DNA of 64,000 nucleotides. It comes from Porites lobata. Its lineage: Eukaryota; Cnidaria; Anthozoa; Scleractinia; Poritidae. The stretch covers positions 378,501 through 442,500 of the forward strand of contig CALNXK010000035.1 of the NCBI GenBank assembly GCA_942486035.1. Reading direction: 5' to 3'. Each line of letters starts with the position of its first letter. Within the stretch, counting starts at the first letter, position 1. The notes below the pieces were generated by a model that saw only the letters and a program-made list of their open reading frames with translations, was not told the DNA's origin and did not search any database. This document shows, one piece after another, positions 1-13,285 of the stretch. A program made the position numbers and the translations under genes.

Positions 1-1885
1 TGCTAAGAAATACAAAGCCCAGGTGATCAATAATGCCTGGGAAATATTTTGGAGCTGGGGGTGGGGGTAGGGGAGGAGGGTCTATGATGAGGCAGCATGA
101 CTGAAAAAATCAAGATTCTCGGATTTTCTTATTTTGTACCAAAAATTTGTAGACCATAAAAGACAGAGGCTTTATCCTTAAATTAATCAACAGTGAAAGA
201 GGAACTCTATGAGTGCACAAAAAATGCATGAGCCAAGCCCCATACCTAAGAAAATTTGGTAATCTATCCATCCGCACCATAGGGCAACCAATGTGAAATG
301 TCAAACTTCTTACTAGTGTGGGAGCCTGTAACCTGTGTTTAACTTGACAATGGACATCAAAACAAGGTATCTGCTTACCAGAGTCTCATGACCACATCAC
401 AGGCCGGCTCAGGTCCCCACCCATCACGGTCACGTGTGTTTTTTTAATTTTCGGTTGACCAGTTATTAGCTTTTAGTTGATCGCAGGCTGAAGTTTATGT
501 TTTTCACTCCTATAATGTTAAGTATAGATTTATGGATTTCTTTGCAGTGGTTTCAAGTCCATTGTCTGAGGTAAATTTAAAATGCATAACAGGGAGCTTC
601 GCTTTAAGCTCTGGCTAAATCTATGAATTAATGTTGGTTGTAATACAGAATTTACCTCACCTGTTGCTTGGAAGTTGCGGAGTCTGCTTTACCACCCTTT
701 GTATACCTGTAAATAAGTGTATAACTGATTAAAATTTATCTGATTTCAACACTAGACTGTTAATGGCGGATAATGAAAAATAAGTTGTCGTGAATAGTCT
801 TAAGACAAGGAACGAAGCAAAATTCAATGCTTAGAAAAAAAAGGATTTACCAGTGAAGATCCTTTCCCTTTTGCCATCTTCCCACTGGGGCTTTGACTGA
901 GTGACCTGGTGAATGCACACAAAAAACGTTAATTGATATAGAACTTAGAGACAAGCACTGACCCACCCAAACATTCCAATAAACAACCCCCCTAAATAAG
1001 CAAAATGGTCATTTCTTGCAGTTGTATGTTATGTTTGCATGTTGTGACAAATGTGGCGATGGAAAAGGGCCATAGGGCATTTTTTGAGCCGATATAAAAC
1101 AGAAGCTTGCAAAATGATATCAGAAAATGCATTTATCATGAGGATAAAGTTGTCAAGGAAAGGTAAGGGTATGGCAGGTTTTCAGTAGACATAACCGTAG
1201 TCATGCTGGCAAACAAGATCAAAAGCTTTTCCCTCTGCCGGCAAATAAACTCCTATTCTGCCACTTGGTCGAAAAAACAGCTATAAAAGAATTTATTATT
1301 CTGCATATTTTCAATATCTTGCACTGCACCATTTGGTAATGGTGGCATCTACAATGTAACAGGTCCTCTTAGTGAGGGATTTATGCCTGAAGTCTTAATT
1401 TCAAAACTGGTCGTTTTGCTTACTGAGGAGGACATGTCCTTGACAGTATTTTGCTATTGTATTTTCAATTGTGCTCATCGCTGTTGCAGTTTCAAAACCG
1501 TCTTCAAGTCACTTGTCTTCATTACTTTTTATCTGTCTTATGTCACTGTTTCAAGGCCATGTTGCTTGTTGAAATTTTACCCTAAAAACAGAGCCTTATC
1601 TAAAACAGGACATTACCACTTAAACTCAGTGCACGCAAAGTATAGGAGAACCTTGATAACTTGAACTTGGATAACTCAAATTCCCCGCTAACTCAAAATA
1701 CATTTGCTTTCCCTTGGTCAAGATTTCACTGAAATTTACCCCGATAAATCAAATTTCCCACTAACTCAAACTGTTATTCGTTTCCCTTTAGAGTTCGAGT
1801 TACCTGGTTTCTACTACATATCGCACCATATATATGGGTAATTACAGGGTGTGGTTTTCAGGCAGTTACATCTTGTGTTAAAATA

Positions 1886-2003
1886 TAGCCTGCTGGCAGG
1901 CTCGCTTATTTGGGGTCATGCTCGAGTATCTTGGCAGTGGAGCCGCGGAGGCCACCAAGATACTCCCGCATGACTCCAAACAAGAGAGCCTGCTAGCAAG
2001 CTA
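1886..2003. mobile_element. Palindromic MITE, 118 bp, imperfect 9-bp target duplication
   Basis: The sequence folds almost end to end. The left arm starts TAGCCTGCTGGCAGGCTC and the right arm ends GAGCCTGCTAGCAAGCTA, with about 50-bp arms around a short GC-rich centre near 1940. The flanks are GTTAAAATA (1877-1885) and GTTCAAGTA (2004-2012), matching at 7 of 9 positions, which fits an aged 9-bp target-site duplication. Nine-base duplications are typical of Mutator-like elements. No transposase is encoded, so it is non-autonomous. Confidence 0.65.
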
Positions 2004-2282
2004 GTTCAAGTAGAGAATAAGAGAATTCTTGGAATATAGAAATGCATAAGTATCATTTAGTAGGAACCTGGTCAGTCAATAAAAACACAAACAGAGAGCC
2101 TTGGCTAACATCCAGCCACCTTAATTTCACTTTAAATCAACAACAAAAACTTATTTGTGGAGTACAATAAGCAGCTCCTGTCCAGCATAACAAATCGTCA
2201 CTCACTAAATGGCTTAAAAAACATCACTGCGGGCATAATAAAAAGATACCAGCAATTACTGGAAAAACTTCAGAATATCCCC

Positions 2283-2440
2283 GGCTTTCTACATGCAAGG
2301 CTGTGCTCTAAGGAAAATTGAAAGAAGCCCAGTGCTCTGAAACTGTAAAATCTAAGGTGCCCAGCATATGATTTGTATGAAAAATCTAAGATTTTCTAGA
2401 GGCCCTGGGGCCACCGGGCGCTATGAGAGTACAGTCCTGT
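2283..2440 (+). repeat. Dispersed repeat, copy 1
   Basis: It opens with a 'gtgctctaaggaaaattgaa' type segment and runs through 'ggtgcccagcatatgattt' to 'ggccaccgggcgct'. Recognisable relatives occur at about 54655-54740 in the same orientation and at about 60855-61010 in reverse, with degraded pieces near 38770 and 39250. The order of the shared blocks is the same in the better copies. No coding potential or terminal structure was identified, so its class is unknown. Confidence 0.55.
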
Positions 2441-2892
2441 ATGTGTGAGTGATATCTGTCAACTCAGTGTCGATTACTCCCACGGTCCCGCAGTCACCAA
2501 GTAAATAGTGTGTGTTTTCAGTTCACAGTACTGCAGTCCCATAATTTTGTCCTGTAGTCAATAAATCTACCACAATCAAGTAAGTAAAACAGCGCCTCCC
2601 GCGGTAGTATAATCCTGTAGTTGATGGATCTATTAAAATCGGGTATTAAAGGGAAACAAATGCTCCTGCATTCCTCCCGTCAACAAATATTTTTCAATAC
2701 TAGCTTAACTTAATTTGATGTAAAAGAAGAAAGGATGATATATACACAGTTTGACTTCATCTTTGCATTTGCTATGTAGATTTTTACGACTGCAGGACAG
2801 TGTGAGCAGCTTTTAAAGATGTTTATTAAGTGGCCGGTTATTCTGAAGTTTTAAAGCCCAGATTCGGTTATGAGGTAATTAGAACACACTTG

Positions 2893-3677
2893 GGGTGTGT
2901 TCCTTTCGGCGAATCCAAAAACGGATTTTTGATCTTAGATTTGCCAGATTTCGCAGTCGAAAGGAACGTGAAATCCAAAATTGGATTTGTAACCTTGGTA
3001 ACCTTTCGCCAACGCGTGCAATATGCACGACAGCCTCTCAAATAATGACGTGTTTTCTACTGTTTGACAAATTATGCGATTATACCGTGCAGAATTTAGT
3101 GGTCGGCAGGTCGAATAGCGACGATGGAACATACAAAACAGACAAAGAAAGCAGCGCATTAAAATTGAAAATTATCTAAAGAATGTCGGCCAGTTTGATC
3201 CAGTTCCATAGCTCGGATTTTTTATGTAACACGATCGAGTGCCTGTCGCGTCTACAAGCGAGTTTGTAGTTAGATAGCGGTTCATTTGTTACTTTTACTT
3301 ATTTCTGATTTCAAGCAATCTTTAGAGACAAATGGTTAGTATATGGATATTTTAAAGTACCAGGAACAATCTTCTAATGTTTTCAGATGTTTTGCGGCAA
3401 ATGACAGCATCGAGGAAACTCTACGGCCTCTATGGGAATACTTCAACTGGAAATACCGCTGGATCATCTGACTAATTTCGGATCCACTGTGAATGGAACA
3501 GCGAAGATCACTAATCCGTTAATCTGGATTTGGATTCTTCGGATTTCAAATCCAATGAATCCTTTTTCAAAAAGGATTCACCAGATCAAAAATCCGGATT
3601 TGGATTTGCCGAAAGGAACGCGAAATCCGTTCTTAGATCTAAAATCCGTTTTTGGATTCACCGAAAGGAACACACCC
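2893..3677. mobile_element. TIR DNA element, about 785 bp, non-autonomous
   Basis: The ends are inverted copies: GGGTGTGTTCCTTTCGG at the left and CCGAAAGGAACACACCC at the right. The similarity extends inward for about 45 bp through an 'aatccaaaaacggattt' block. Several further copies of GGATTT/AAATCC words lie inside. No transposase frame is present. I could not find a convincing target-site duplication, so the superfamily is undecided; hAT is possible. Confidence 0.55.
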
Positions 3678-6394
3678 TTGATCGAGATTCACCTAAATAG
3701 TTTTCTCTGTACTTATCAGCCTTCACGTCTTCCCAGTCAAACTGATCTTGTCCTCCACGCACTCCTCCTCTTGAAGGGTGGTACATCTTGCTATCTTTGC
3801 GTATATTTTGAAAACTATTTCTACTGATCAAGAGAAGACTTTGTAGCGTCCTTCGAGATCCACATTGCCGCCATCTTGAAATTTGTTCTAGTCACCAAGT
3901 TCCTTCGGCCACACGAAAATGCGTCAGGACATTCGTCAGTGGACTGGATTGATTTAGCAAGCATAATGAGCATACGATTCCGACCTCAATGGTTTGATCA
4001 GGATTCGTCTTGTTCTTGATATTCCAACCTTTAGTTTTCTCTTTCTTAAATTTTCTTTCGACGAGATAGCCCTTATATGAAATACTAGAATAGAAGAAAC
4101 TCGTGTTATAAATAGGTGAACTATATGGCCCTGGAGCGAAACATGACCATTTTGAGACGAATGAATGAGATTCTGGATCTTAATACGCTTACAGTGATGA
4201 TAATAATCAATAATAAGGAAAGTCCTAGCTCTACTGGTTGTTCTTCTAAACCTTTCCTTTTTGAAGTCGAAAATCATGTTTCTGCAGTTTCTGCAGGAGC
4301 AGCTATTTGGATAGTACCCTACGAACGCAGATTTGTTCTCGGGCTACTAATTGGATGGGCGCAGAGGCCAAAACCCTTAATTTTCGTTCCAAACTCAGAT
4401 GAATCTTTATTACTAAAAATCGTTTTTGCGAATGTTTAAGAAAAGATTTACAAGTTCGTCAGACAAAGTTCTTTTCAACAAGAGTGACTTGCGTCCAGTG
4501 AAGTTGCTTGGCGCGCATAGCAGCAAAGACGCCCTCTAAAAGCATCTCTCGGCCCACAAGGATGTTCTCTCTGTCAAAGGGAGGATAGATTATTCTCTCT
4601 TTTTCTGTCACGAAATTTATTTCCTATCTAAAACCACACGCTTATTTATAATAATAGAAATACAATTGAAAAGGTCCCATTAACTTCTATCCTTTTCATT
4701 TGTCATTTGTATTTCGCTCTGCATATGTTTATATTTTTATGCATTGAGATAAGTGAAGCTATATATGTATATATTTTTTTGTTCGTTTTAATAATAGAAA
4801 TACGTATCTCGCGCATTGCAACCCCTCGCGAAACTCGCGGTGTTTCACAAAAGTTAAGCCTGCGTGGTACGCAGTAAAACTAAAATAGAAATGTCACTTT
4901 CATGAATATACGGTGCTTTAGCAACGACGACGACAAGGGCAATGAAAACGTCCCAAGTTATCAAAACGAATGCGTTTTTTTTTGTACAAAAACTTTTTCG
5001 CGTTTATTTCAAGTCTCTTAAAATGGCAAATATACGGTAAACTTCCGTAAGGAGTATTGGGGAACGCACCCAAGTTCGGACTCGGAGAAGAAATTGAATT
5101 TGCTCCTGTGTTTACGTCCTCCAAATAACGTCGCTAAAGGAAATTTAACGTCGTGTTCGTACAGGTCGTAATTAAAGAAAAGCGCGCTGCCCTTCGCCGT
5201 GACCGTCGCCTTCGTCGTCGCCTCTAGGAACTAATGTGCGTAAGTGGTTAGAAATAGGAATACGTTTTTATTTAAAACGCCTTCCATCTTTACACTAGAT
5301 ATATATGTTATTCAAGATTCGGTCCATTATTAATCAGTTACTTCGTTTATCTGGAAACTGACATTTGGGTAGAGAGGAAAAAGAAAGTCCGTTGTTTTAG
5401 AAAAAAATTGCATTTCAAAGAAGCAACCAGAGTTGAATGAATTGAGGCAAACTGTGCTCTTAAAATAATTATCTTTAAATATTTTGCTTTCTTTGTAGAA
5501 TCAACTTTTAATTTTTATTATTTAATCATTATTTATTTATTATTTTTATTTACTTTTGTGCACGACTTTGTCAGACGCACGTGCGTACCGTGCGTACAGG
5601 TAGCTACACCCCTGCCCTGTCGGTAGTTGTTAGAAACTAGTTGGGCGACCATCCGCGAATATCCTGTCGAATCCATTTCTGATTCCGTCTTTCTCGCCAT
5701 AAGGTTCGGAACGAGAGACACCTTTTTTTAGGACGGCTTTGCATGTGAGAAACAGAAGAGGCACTTGTGTACCATTACGCATTAGCAAGAATCTCTTGGC
5801 ACTAGCATACTGAAGTCTAACCTTTGTTAAAAGGACTTGCAAAAACACTTTTTTTTTTGCACACAAGACCTTGACAGTATGGCGTCTTTATTCTTCATTT
5901 CAGTTTTCTGTTCCGTTAACTTCAGACAAATGTATGACAAAAATAAAAAGAAGAAGAAGATGAAGAATACAATTTGTTCCCATATTTCATTAGGAAGCAA
6001 GAATAAAGAAGGGAAAACCTGTTTTTTATGTTTGCATTATCGTATATTAAAATTGACAGGCTCTAGCTTCGTTCATGCTCAACTGAACTCGCAATGACGT
6101 CAGTGATCAATCCTTGACGGTATGAGATTTCTTCATGGCCACACATCGATTTTAGGAAATTTGATAATATTCCTTCACGAATTTTTTTTTTGAATAATAA
6201 TTTGCAACGAGCATGCTTTGTTTTCTTACTGAAATAAAACGTCCAGACGAAGTGAAACATAAATTGCGGATATTCAGAAAAATTAAGAGAAACGTTAAGA
6301 TGGAGTGAGCCGATCAATCGTTTTTACAAACAAGCAAGCCTTTCTATGTTCTAGCACAACAAACAAAGCCGTGTCCTTACCGTCACGCGTAATC

Positions 6395-6443
6395 TCGGAA
6401 ATTTCAGGAAAATCAGACGTACGATTTTTCTTGAAATTTCCGA
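6395..6443. repeat. Short inverted repeat (hairpin)
   Basis: Two arms of about 20 bp, TCGGAAATTTCAGGAAAATC and its near-perfect reverse complement, surround an 8-bp spacer. No run of T follows and no gene lies beside it. It is probably a remnant of a foldback element rather than a functional RNA structure. Confidence 0.5.
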
Positions 6444-7632
6444 ATCGATAGGAAGTGTAATGTCGATATAATCTCATTAATTTAAAAGGTATGGAGTAGT
6501 GATTTTTTTCTTCTGGGTGTACGGCTCAAAAGCCGGAAAACAAAGCTTAAAAAAGGGCAATATCTATAAGCATTTTTTTGCGCGCGCGTGGATCTCAATC
6601 TACTGAGAATTTCACAATCAACCACCTTCATTCCACCTGCTCCGAAGGCACAACGTCACCTAGCCAGACAGAAACAAAAATAATCGATCTTCTGCCATTT
6701 TCGACAAGAGTAATCAATTAGGTCGTGACATGACTAATGCAATCTATCAACGCCTTCGAGAATATACATGTATTTTTGAGCAGTTTTCACCCTACTTCGA
6801 TTTCAGTTTTGGCGAAAATAAAAATCGGCACGCCTTCTGTCCATCTCGGATCTGAAACTCGAAACTTTCCCTCATGGAATAATTTAATTCTAAAAATGAG
6901 CACAGAAGCACACTTCCTAATATTTTTCTACTCAAGGGTAGGATAAATTCATTTGTTTCAAGTCGAGGAGATAAATGCGAAATTCTCCCTTTAACACCTT
7001 GTACTTGATTCACGTTGAAAAAAGAAGAACCGGCGAAAGAGTGAAGCTTTAGACAGACTTATTAAAATACAAACCAATTTGTATACACCCTCTGTAAATA
7101 CAATTTTGCTTAATATTTTCAAGGAGTGTACTCTGTACAAATTTTCTTCCTTCGGAATCCACCGGCTGTCATTACAAACGGTGGTTTCCCTGCGTTTTTG
7201 GTGTGCAATCTATTTCTATCTATGACAGATCGCTTGCATACTTTTTAAGTGACACTGACTTAATTTGTTTCCACTCTAGCTTCATTTTGACGGCAAGCCT
7301 TTAGGGCGGAAAGTTGTCGGGCCAAACATATGCAGACTGGAAATTTGCCTGTGATTGGACGATGCGTTTCATGATATATCCCGGCTAAGATGACTCATGA
7401 CTAAATTAGTGTCGTTGCCATGGAGACTGCTTGGTCACATGGTAAGCCCGCGTAACATAAAATAAACAGACCAGTCACACAATCGATTCAATTTTAGTGA
7501 AATCGCCAATGCGGTACCACCTGTTCTCAGAAATACTGTGTTGAGCGCACGAAAAGTTAGCAAGGGCCAAGATACCGCGTATCGCCGGGTCTGTAGCTAC
7601 AAAAGCCCTCGCCCGTTTCCTTTCGAACAAAG

Positions 7633-8544
7633 ATGGGAGCTTCTCTTTCAATTAGTCGAAAGGATCTATTCCACGAATATTCCATGTGGAATAACAAGGC
7701 TCGAGAGAGCGCAAAAAGTTTCCATTGCAAGTGTTGTTATCATGTAAACAGCAGCAGTGATGTGCGCGTCGGAAAAGAAAACAAGGCCCCTCAAACGACT
7801 TGCGACGCTGTCGCGGCTTACATACATAAGTGTGCGAATGTCGGCAAGAAGAAAATGAAATCTAAAATCGAGCCAGCCACCGGGAAGACCAAGCCAAAGG
7901 AAAATGAAAATACGCTAAAATCCCAAACAGCACCGGCGGCCGTCAGCGTGGAACAGCAAAACGCTAAACTGCCAATCATGCCCATCTCGACAGATTCCAA
8001 GCAAGTTGTTAGTGCCAGGGAAGTTGCAGTCGCTGTGGCCCCTGTAAAACCCAAAGTACCAATCGCCTCTTTCATGGTAAGCAGCGATGCTCTGAAATGT
8101 GTTGGAAATTTCGTCCGCTGTCACTGCAAAAATTTAACGCGATTTCGCGCATCTGAGGTGGTTCTATGGCTACGAGGAGTAGATAGGGCGTTACTTTTGC
8201 AGGGATGGCAGGATCAAGCGTTCCTGACGCCCCCAAACCTCGTGTTTCTGTTCATGTTGCTGAAGGAAAGTTTATCAGACAAAATACCAAACCCTGCTCA
8301 GCTACGAGCTGAAATTTTAACATGCCTCTACATGGCATACACCTACAACGGCCCGGAAATAAGTTACCCTTTAAAGCCATTTCTCATAGATGGAGATAGA
8401 CGAGCCTTTTGGGATCGATGTATGTTTATAACAAATAACTTGAGCGAGAAAATGCTTCAGATGAACAGAGAGCCAAGATATTTTGGCGAACTGCTGGTTG
8501 AATTGAAAAATTATGGAAATGTAGTTGACCGAAGAGACGGATGA
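7633..8544 (+). CDS. CDK5R1: Cyclin-dependent kinase 5 activator (p35/p39 type), single exon
   Basis: This 303-residue intact frame encodes a CDK5 activator, a non-cyclin protein with a cyclin-like fold that binds and switches on CDK5, classically in neurons. Residues about 145-290 carry the family core, including VVLWLRGVDRALLLQGWQDQ (176-195), then TPPNLVFLFMLL, LTCLYMAYTYNGPEISYPLK and AFWDRC. The start is chosen because it gives Met-Gly-Ala-Ser-Leu-Ser, close to the N-myristoylation start of vertebrate p35, followed by a basic and cysteine-containing stretch (HCKCCYH, 31-37) as expected for membrane anchoring. Residues about 60-140 are low-complexity Lys/Ala/Val-rich linker. Length agrees with p35 (307 in human). 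The lack of introns is as in vertebrate CDK5R genes. It could be pro-orthologous to both CDK5R1 and CDK5R2, so the symbol marks the family. No frameshift or retrocopy sign (poly-A tail, target duplication) was seen. Confidence 0.93.
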   Translation: MGASLSISRKDLFHEYSMWNNKARESAKSFHCKCCYHVNSSSDVRVGKENKAPQTTCDAVAAYIHKCANVGKKKMKSKIEPATGKTKPKENENTLKSQTAPAAVSVEQQNAKLPIMPISTDSKQVVSAREVAVAVAPVKPKVPIASFMVSSDALKCVGNFVRCHCKNLTRFRASEVVLWLRGVDRALLLQGWQDQAFLTPPNLVFLFMLLKESLSDKIPNPAQLRAEILTCLYMAYTYNGPEISYPLKPFLIDGDRRAFWDRCMFITNNLSEKMLQMNREPRYFGELLVELKNYGNVVDRRDG

Positions 8545-8854
8545 TAAATTAGGAAAAAAAATGCTGAGACTCTTCTTGCTGGATTTGACTTCTTTTTAAT
8601 CTGTATAGATAATTGCCGTGTCTAAAACAGACAAAACTGGAAAAATAATAATGATAAATGGCTGGAGTTTAATATGTATGTACAGAGCATTTTCTCAGAT
8701 GCATAAGGCCAAGTCAAATGCGTATTAGCAATGCGCGTCGTTTTTCATCAAAACTAAACTTTCCTGTGTTTTGAAACAGCTCCGGCCGCAGCTGATTTCA
8801 TGAAGTCATAACTTATTCAGCACATGTTGGCATTGAGAAAATTACAATGCGCCA

Positions 8855-8860
8855 AATAAA
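8855..8860 (+). terminator. Candidate poly(A) signal of the CDK5 activator
   Basis: AATAAA lies 311 bases after the stop codon. It is a plausible cleavage signal, but this AT-rich DNA contains many such hexamers by chance. Confidence 0.3.
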
Positions 8861-11540
8861 CAGTGCGGCATCACTGATCTTCAAAAAATTTATATTTTTG
8901 TTGTTAAAATTTTCCAGATAGATGTTTCAGGACTTAACAATCCTGCGAGGATAAAAACTGACGCACTAAGCGTGTGGCGACTTTTGCTTATGAATAGATG
9001 AAAATAAATTCACTCGGACTAAATCAAATATTAGTCAACGCGCTCTGAGCCAGTAAGTAGATCTAAGTAGTTTAGAGTTGAAAATGAAGTTGCTTGAGAA
9101 GGCCAAATATACAGTAGAACGCCATCATATAAGTTATATACAGATTTTATGGAATACAAAGAGAATTATTATTAAAATCTTTATTTATAATAAATTATAA
9201 CATCTGTTTTCTTGCGAACTTTCCCTTCAGCGACCGAGCTATCACGAAGATTATACCTCGCACGTTTTCAAATAATACCGACTCGTGTCTCAGTAAACTT
9301 TCTGGGCATCAGTTCTTTTGTGATCTATCACTAATCAGTATTGTTTTCTATTCATTGAGGGCAAAAAGAAAATTATACGTGGATTTACGCCTTCAGGCCC
9401 TGAATGAACTTGCTATCACTGTTTTGATCGCGAGTAAACTTTTAAAGGTTTAGTGAACATTCGAAAATAATGAAACAGAAATGATTTTCCGTTTTGAAAA
9501 AGGAAAGCAAACCCCCTACATCAGATTAAGCCTTTGAATAAATTTTAATTGAGTCCTTCTGGAGGAACGAGTTTAAGATTTATATATCTTTGCCTTTCAT
9601 CCAAAATATTCGTTATAAGTTATACTATGTGCAAAATATTGAGGTTTGCTGTTCTTTGTTTGCTCGTAAAAATGAAGGGACTTGGAAAAAACCCACCCGC
9701 TGTCAAAATTTTAATCGAAAATCTGCGACATGGGAATGCAAATATAAAATTCATTTACAGGTTAATCCAAAAAGAATAGAACCCTTTGTGGAATTATTAT
9801 TTTCTCGGCTCACGCGGATTAATGCCAAAAACAAGACGCAAATCATCAACAGCTTTAAAACTCGTATCATCTCTTTCCGGCTGCTTTCGACGCAGTTCTG
9901 GCACAAACTCAAGGACGCGTTTTCGAGAACAAATCTAGTCGTTTCGTCAGTTATATTATTAAAAAATTTATCACTTAGCCGGTCTCAGAAATGAGTCATA
10001 AAGATGAATATTAATTTCGTTTTCAGTCCTCGACCAGTGTGGTTTTTGTGGTGTCAAAACCGAGCCTAAAATGCCAACGCAAGTAAAATGCGATTATTAT
10101 TTTCCCAAGGTTAAAAGCTAAATTAAGCAGAATAGTTTTGGAGAAAAACGTCCGCGTTTAGCAAGTTTGTTTTACAAACATGTCAAAAACACGCAGAAAT
10201 CAATTTGTTTGTTTTATTTTTTCCTTTGGCTTATCAACTGTATTTTAATGCAATACCTGCTACATTCTCCACCAGTCAAATCAAGCTGATCAAAGCAGTT
10301 TCCACAGTGCTCTAGATTTAAGAGATTTCATTTGCCACAATGTTCGGTTTTAAAGTTGCATGTGTCAGGTATAGTTAATCGTAGAAGTTCGTTCCCTTTG
10401 AAAAGTCCTGCCAATTATAATCAAATACTTTGCTAATATGGGAATGGCGATAAAGGTTCACTTCTGTTTCTCATACTGAATGCAGCCTGATTTTCATAAC
10501 AAGTAATTTGCATAAGACCAAGGCTATAAAAGGCTGTAAGTCGAGAGGAAAAGATTTTCTCTTATAAACTGCCCAACAGTACAGACCAAAAGGCAGGAAA
10601 TTCTTTCACGTTTAACGCACGTTTACTTAAAAGTGTTTTCGGCATACTGTGTTCACTATCCAGAGTAAATTACCATTTTTGAGCATAACAATTTTGCATT
10701 GAAAATCATTCCGGTTATTATAAAGTTAACTGAAAACACAGAAAACCTATGTCTACTAGTACTTTTAGACCAAAGTTTATCCCACGCCAAACGTCATAAC
10801 ACAAAAATGTTTTTTATTTCTTTATGCGCAACTAAATGAGAAAAATCTTAGTAAAATCTTTGTAAATCATCTGTCTCTCTTGAAGTTCATCTAGAATGAC
10901 ACTTGGTCAATTTTATAGATTTTTTTTGTTTTCAAACAAGTAGGAATGTTCAACTGACTAGGTATGCTTGCAATAAAACACTACTTCAAATGAATGACGT
11001 CATGATCAGAAATAAAATATGATTCTCAAACTGAGCCGCATCATGATTTGAAAACTACTTAAGCTTTAGGCAAATGACGATAGGTGTAATTTATATTCCG
11101 CGACAGTTTAACACTTAGAGACGTTTTCAAACATTTTACGCAAATGAGAGTCTATTCTCAGGCGAACGATTGGATCAAATCAAGATTGAATCATTAGCCT
11201 CGAAAGGCGTTCGAAGTGGCAAGGAAAAACTCGACAACTAGATTGGTCTTTGAAACTGTCGAGCAAACATGAACTCATATGATCCGAAAATTCAATCTTT
11301 AAATTCAACTAAAACGTATTCGAATTTATCTTAATTTTGGTTTTTTAACTAGTTAATCAAGGTTAACCACAACCAAGGAATAAAATGCTGAAGTAAAAAA
11401 CTAAGAGTAAACAAAAGGCAACACAGGAAACTCGTTAAAAACTCTGCGCTAAAATGGTCGCACTTACAGATTCAAGGCACGTAAAGTGTAAGTCAATCGA
11501 TACTCATCAATCTACTCAGCTTGATCAGTGAAAAAAATTT

Positions 11541-11764
11541 CGGTCGAGTAGTTTTTACACTATAGGATATCACTCAGATTTAAATTTAGAACATGCAACT
11601 TGCACGTTTTCCCAATAAAACATGACAAAAATAAAAGTCTTATTTTTATATACGGTCAAGTGGTTTTTACACTATTGAATATCACTCAGATTTAAAATTA
11701 GACCATGCAGCTTGCACGTTTTCCCAACAGAACATGAGAAGAATAAAAGTCTTATTTTTATATA
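11541..11764. repeat. Tandem duplication, 2 x 112 bp
   Basis: Copy 1 (11541-11652) and copy 2 (11653-11764) both begin with CGGTC(A/G)AG and both contain CACTCAGATTTAAA, CTTGCACGTTTTCCCAA and TAAAAGTCTTATTTTTATAT. They differ at scattered positions, so the duplication is old rather than an assembly stutter. No gene overlaps it. Confidence 0.8.
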
Positions 11765-13104
11765 TAGTTGCATTATCTTTAATGCTATAATTTTTCAGTT
11801 AATGCTTTATGGGAATTTGACTTTATGGTGAAAAGGGAATTGACTAATTCTTAGGTAACACCTGCCAAAAAAATTAATAAAATAGTGCTTTTATTTTTTT
11901 AGTGACGGAGAGTAAGCCCATAGTCCTTAACTTTTTCGAACTTTATATTTTCACTGTTTTTTTTTTTTTTTTCAAAAAAGAAAAGCATTCTGCGTTAAGA
12001 AACAGGTCAATATCCCTAGAACAATTTTAAAATGTTGTTATTACGTATAATACGTACAAACGCATGAGTGAGACTTCTGTATATCAGGTACCAAAAAGGT
12101 ATGCGGCGGCAATTCTGTTAACAAGACGAGAAAATATAGAAAACACTCACAACAACGGAAAAGTCGAAGAAAACAGCAGATATGTTTAGCCACAACAATG
12201 CTAGCAAACGCTTATACAATAGTCGTAGGGGAAGTTGAAACAAAACAGAGCTAAAATAAAACATCATAACGAAGTTACTCTAAAAAAAACCACTCCGTTA
12301 GGCTTTTGCAGGAGCCCATAATCCGGAGCGAGCAAACAACTTCCATGTACTCTTGTCAGGGCGTTTTCACTAACTAGTTTATTTTTAGATCGATTTTGGC
12401 GCGAATCTAAAAAGTGTTTTCTCCCCACAAACCAAAAGGCAGCACCTACATTCAGACCTGAAAATGGTATTTTTAACCCTTTAATGACGCTGACTTTCCT
12501 TTTTCTTATACTCCAAATGCGCTTATGGACGGGTCGACCTGAGCTTCCATTTTCCTGGAAAGAACTGCTTGCTCTACAATGTATCTAAAAAAAAAATAAA
12601 CTGGTCTATGAAAGCGCCTTGATATAGGCCTAGTATGGGAGTTGCTCGCTCCTTGTTATAGTTTCCTGCCTTTCGAAACTCTGAGTCAAACATGATTGAG
12701 TTTACTTGACTTAATAATTATCATTAATTGTGATTAATACTTATTAAGTATTTATTATCAATTATTTTGAACCAGAACAGCGAGATTTCATTTGCTTGTT
12801 TGCACTCAAACTTTCTTCTTCTAATCCCCTCATTGAGAGGTTAAAACTTTATCCGAGAGAGTTCCAAAACTTTATTGTTTAAATACTAAACTAAAGAATA
12901 AGGTCATGGGCTAATGTAAGTGATGATTCAATGAAATGAAAAAAATATGATTCTTATGTGTAATTAAGTGGTAGACAGGCAAGTGAGTAATTTCGCGCGC
13001 GTCTTGTCGAAAACGCACGGAAAATTATTATTGCAGTAATTATTGCATGTTAATTTTACTTGTCAGTGAAATAAATTAACGCTAAAATTTCCCTCCAAAA
13101 TTAA

Positions 13105-13285
13105 GGAGCAATTATGGATGGAAGCGAGGCTGACGGTGACCTTGTTGTGATATAAACTTCCCTGCTTTATTATGTAAATCAAGTTATTCTTATGCTAACA
13201 AGTATTTTTCAAGGACAACATCCATCACAAAGTAAAGGAGGTTTCCATCAAAACAAGGTCACCTTCAGCCTCACATTCACTCGCA
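13105..13285. repeat. Inverted repeat pair around an AT-rich core
   Basis: GAGGCTGACGGTGACCTTGTT near 13125-13146 faces AACAAGGTCACCTTCAGCCTC near 13253-13273, and the similarity extends a little on both sides. This is the layout of a small foldback or TIR element. No target duplication was resolved. Confidence 0.5.

Larger units (their letters stand above)
1..7632. other. Intergenic, repeat-bearing, no supported gene
   Basis: I found no exon chain or recognisable protein here. Open frames at 1383-1664, 3432-3827 and 4116-4439 are short, show no family motif and in part overlap repeats. The stretch holds a foldback element (1886-2003), a copy of a dispersed repeat (about 2283-2440), a TIR element (2893-3677) and a short hairpin (6395-6443). 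Part of 1640-1810 resembles the TIR element at 36210-36651, with its recurring 'aacttgaac' and 'gagttacc' type words. Distal regulatory sequence for the CDK5 activator downstream is possible but cannot be seen. Confidence 0.6.

Noticed and set aside
9590..9994. 134-residue plus-strand frame
   Set aside because: No motif, no flanking splice logic, composition typical of chance AT-rich frames.
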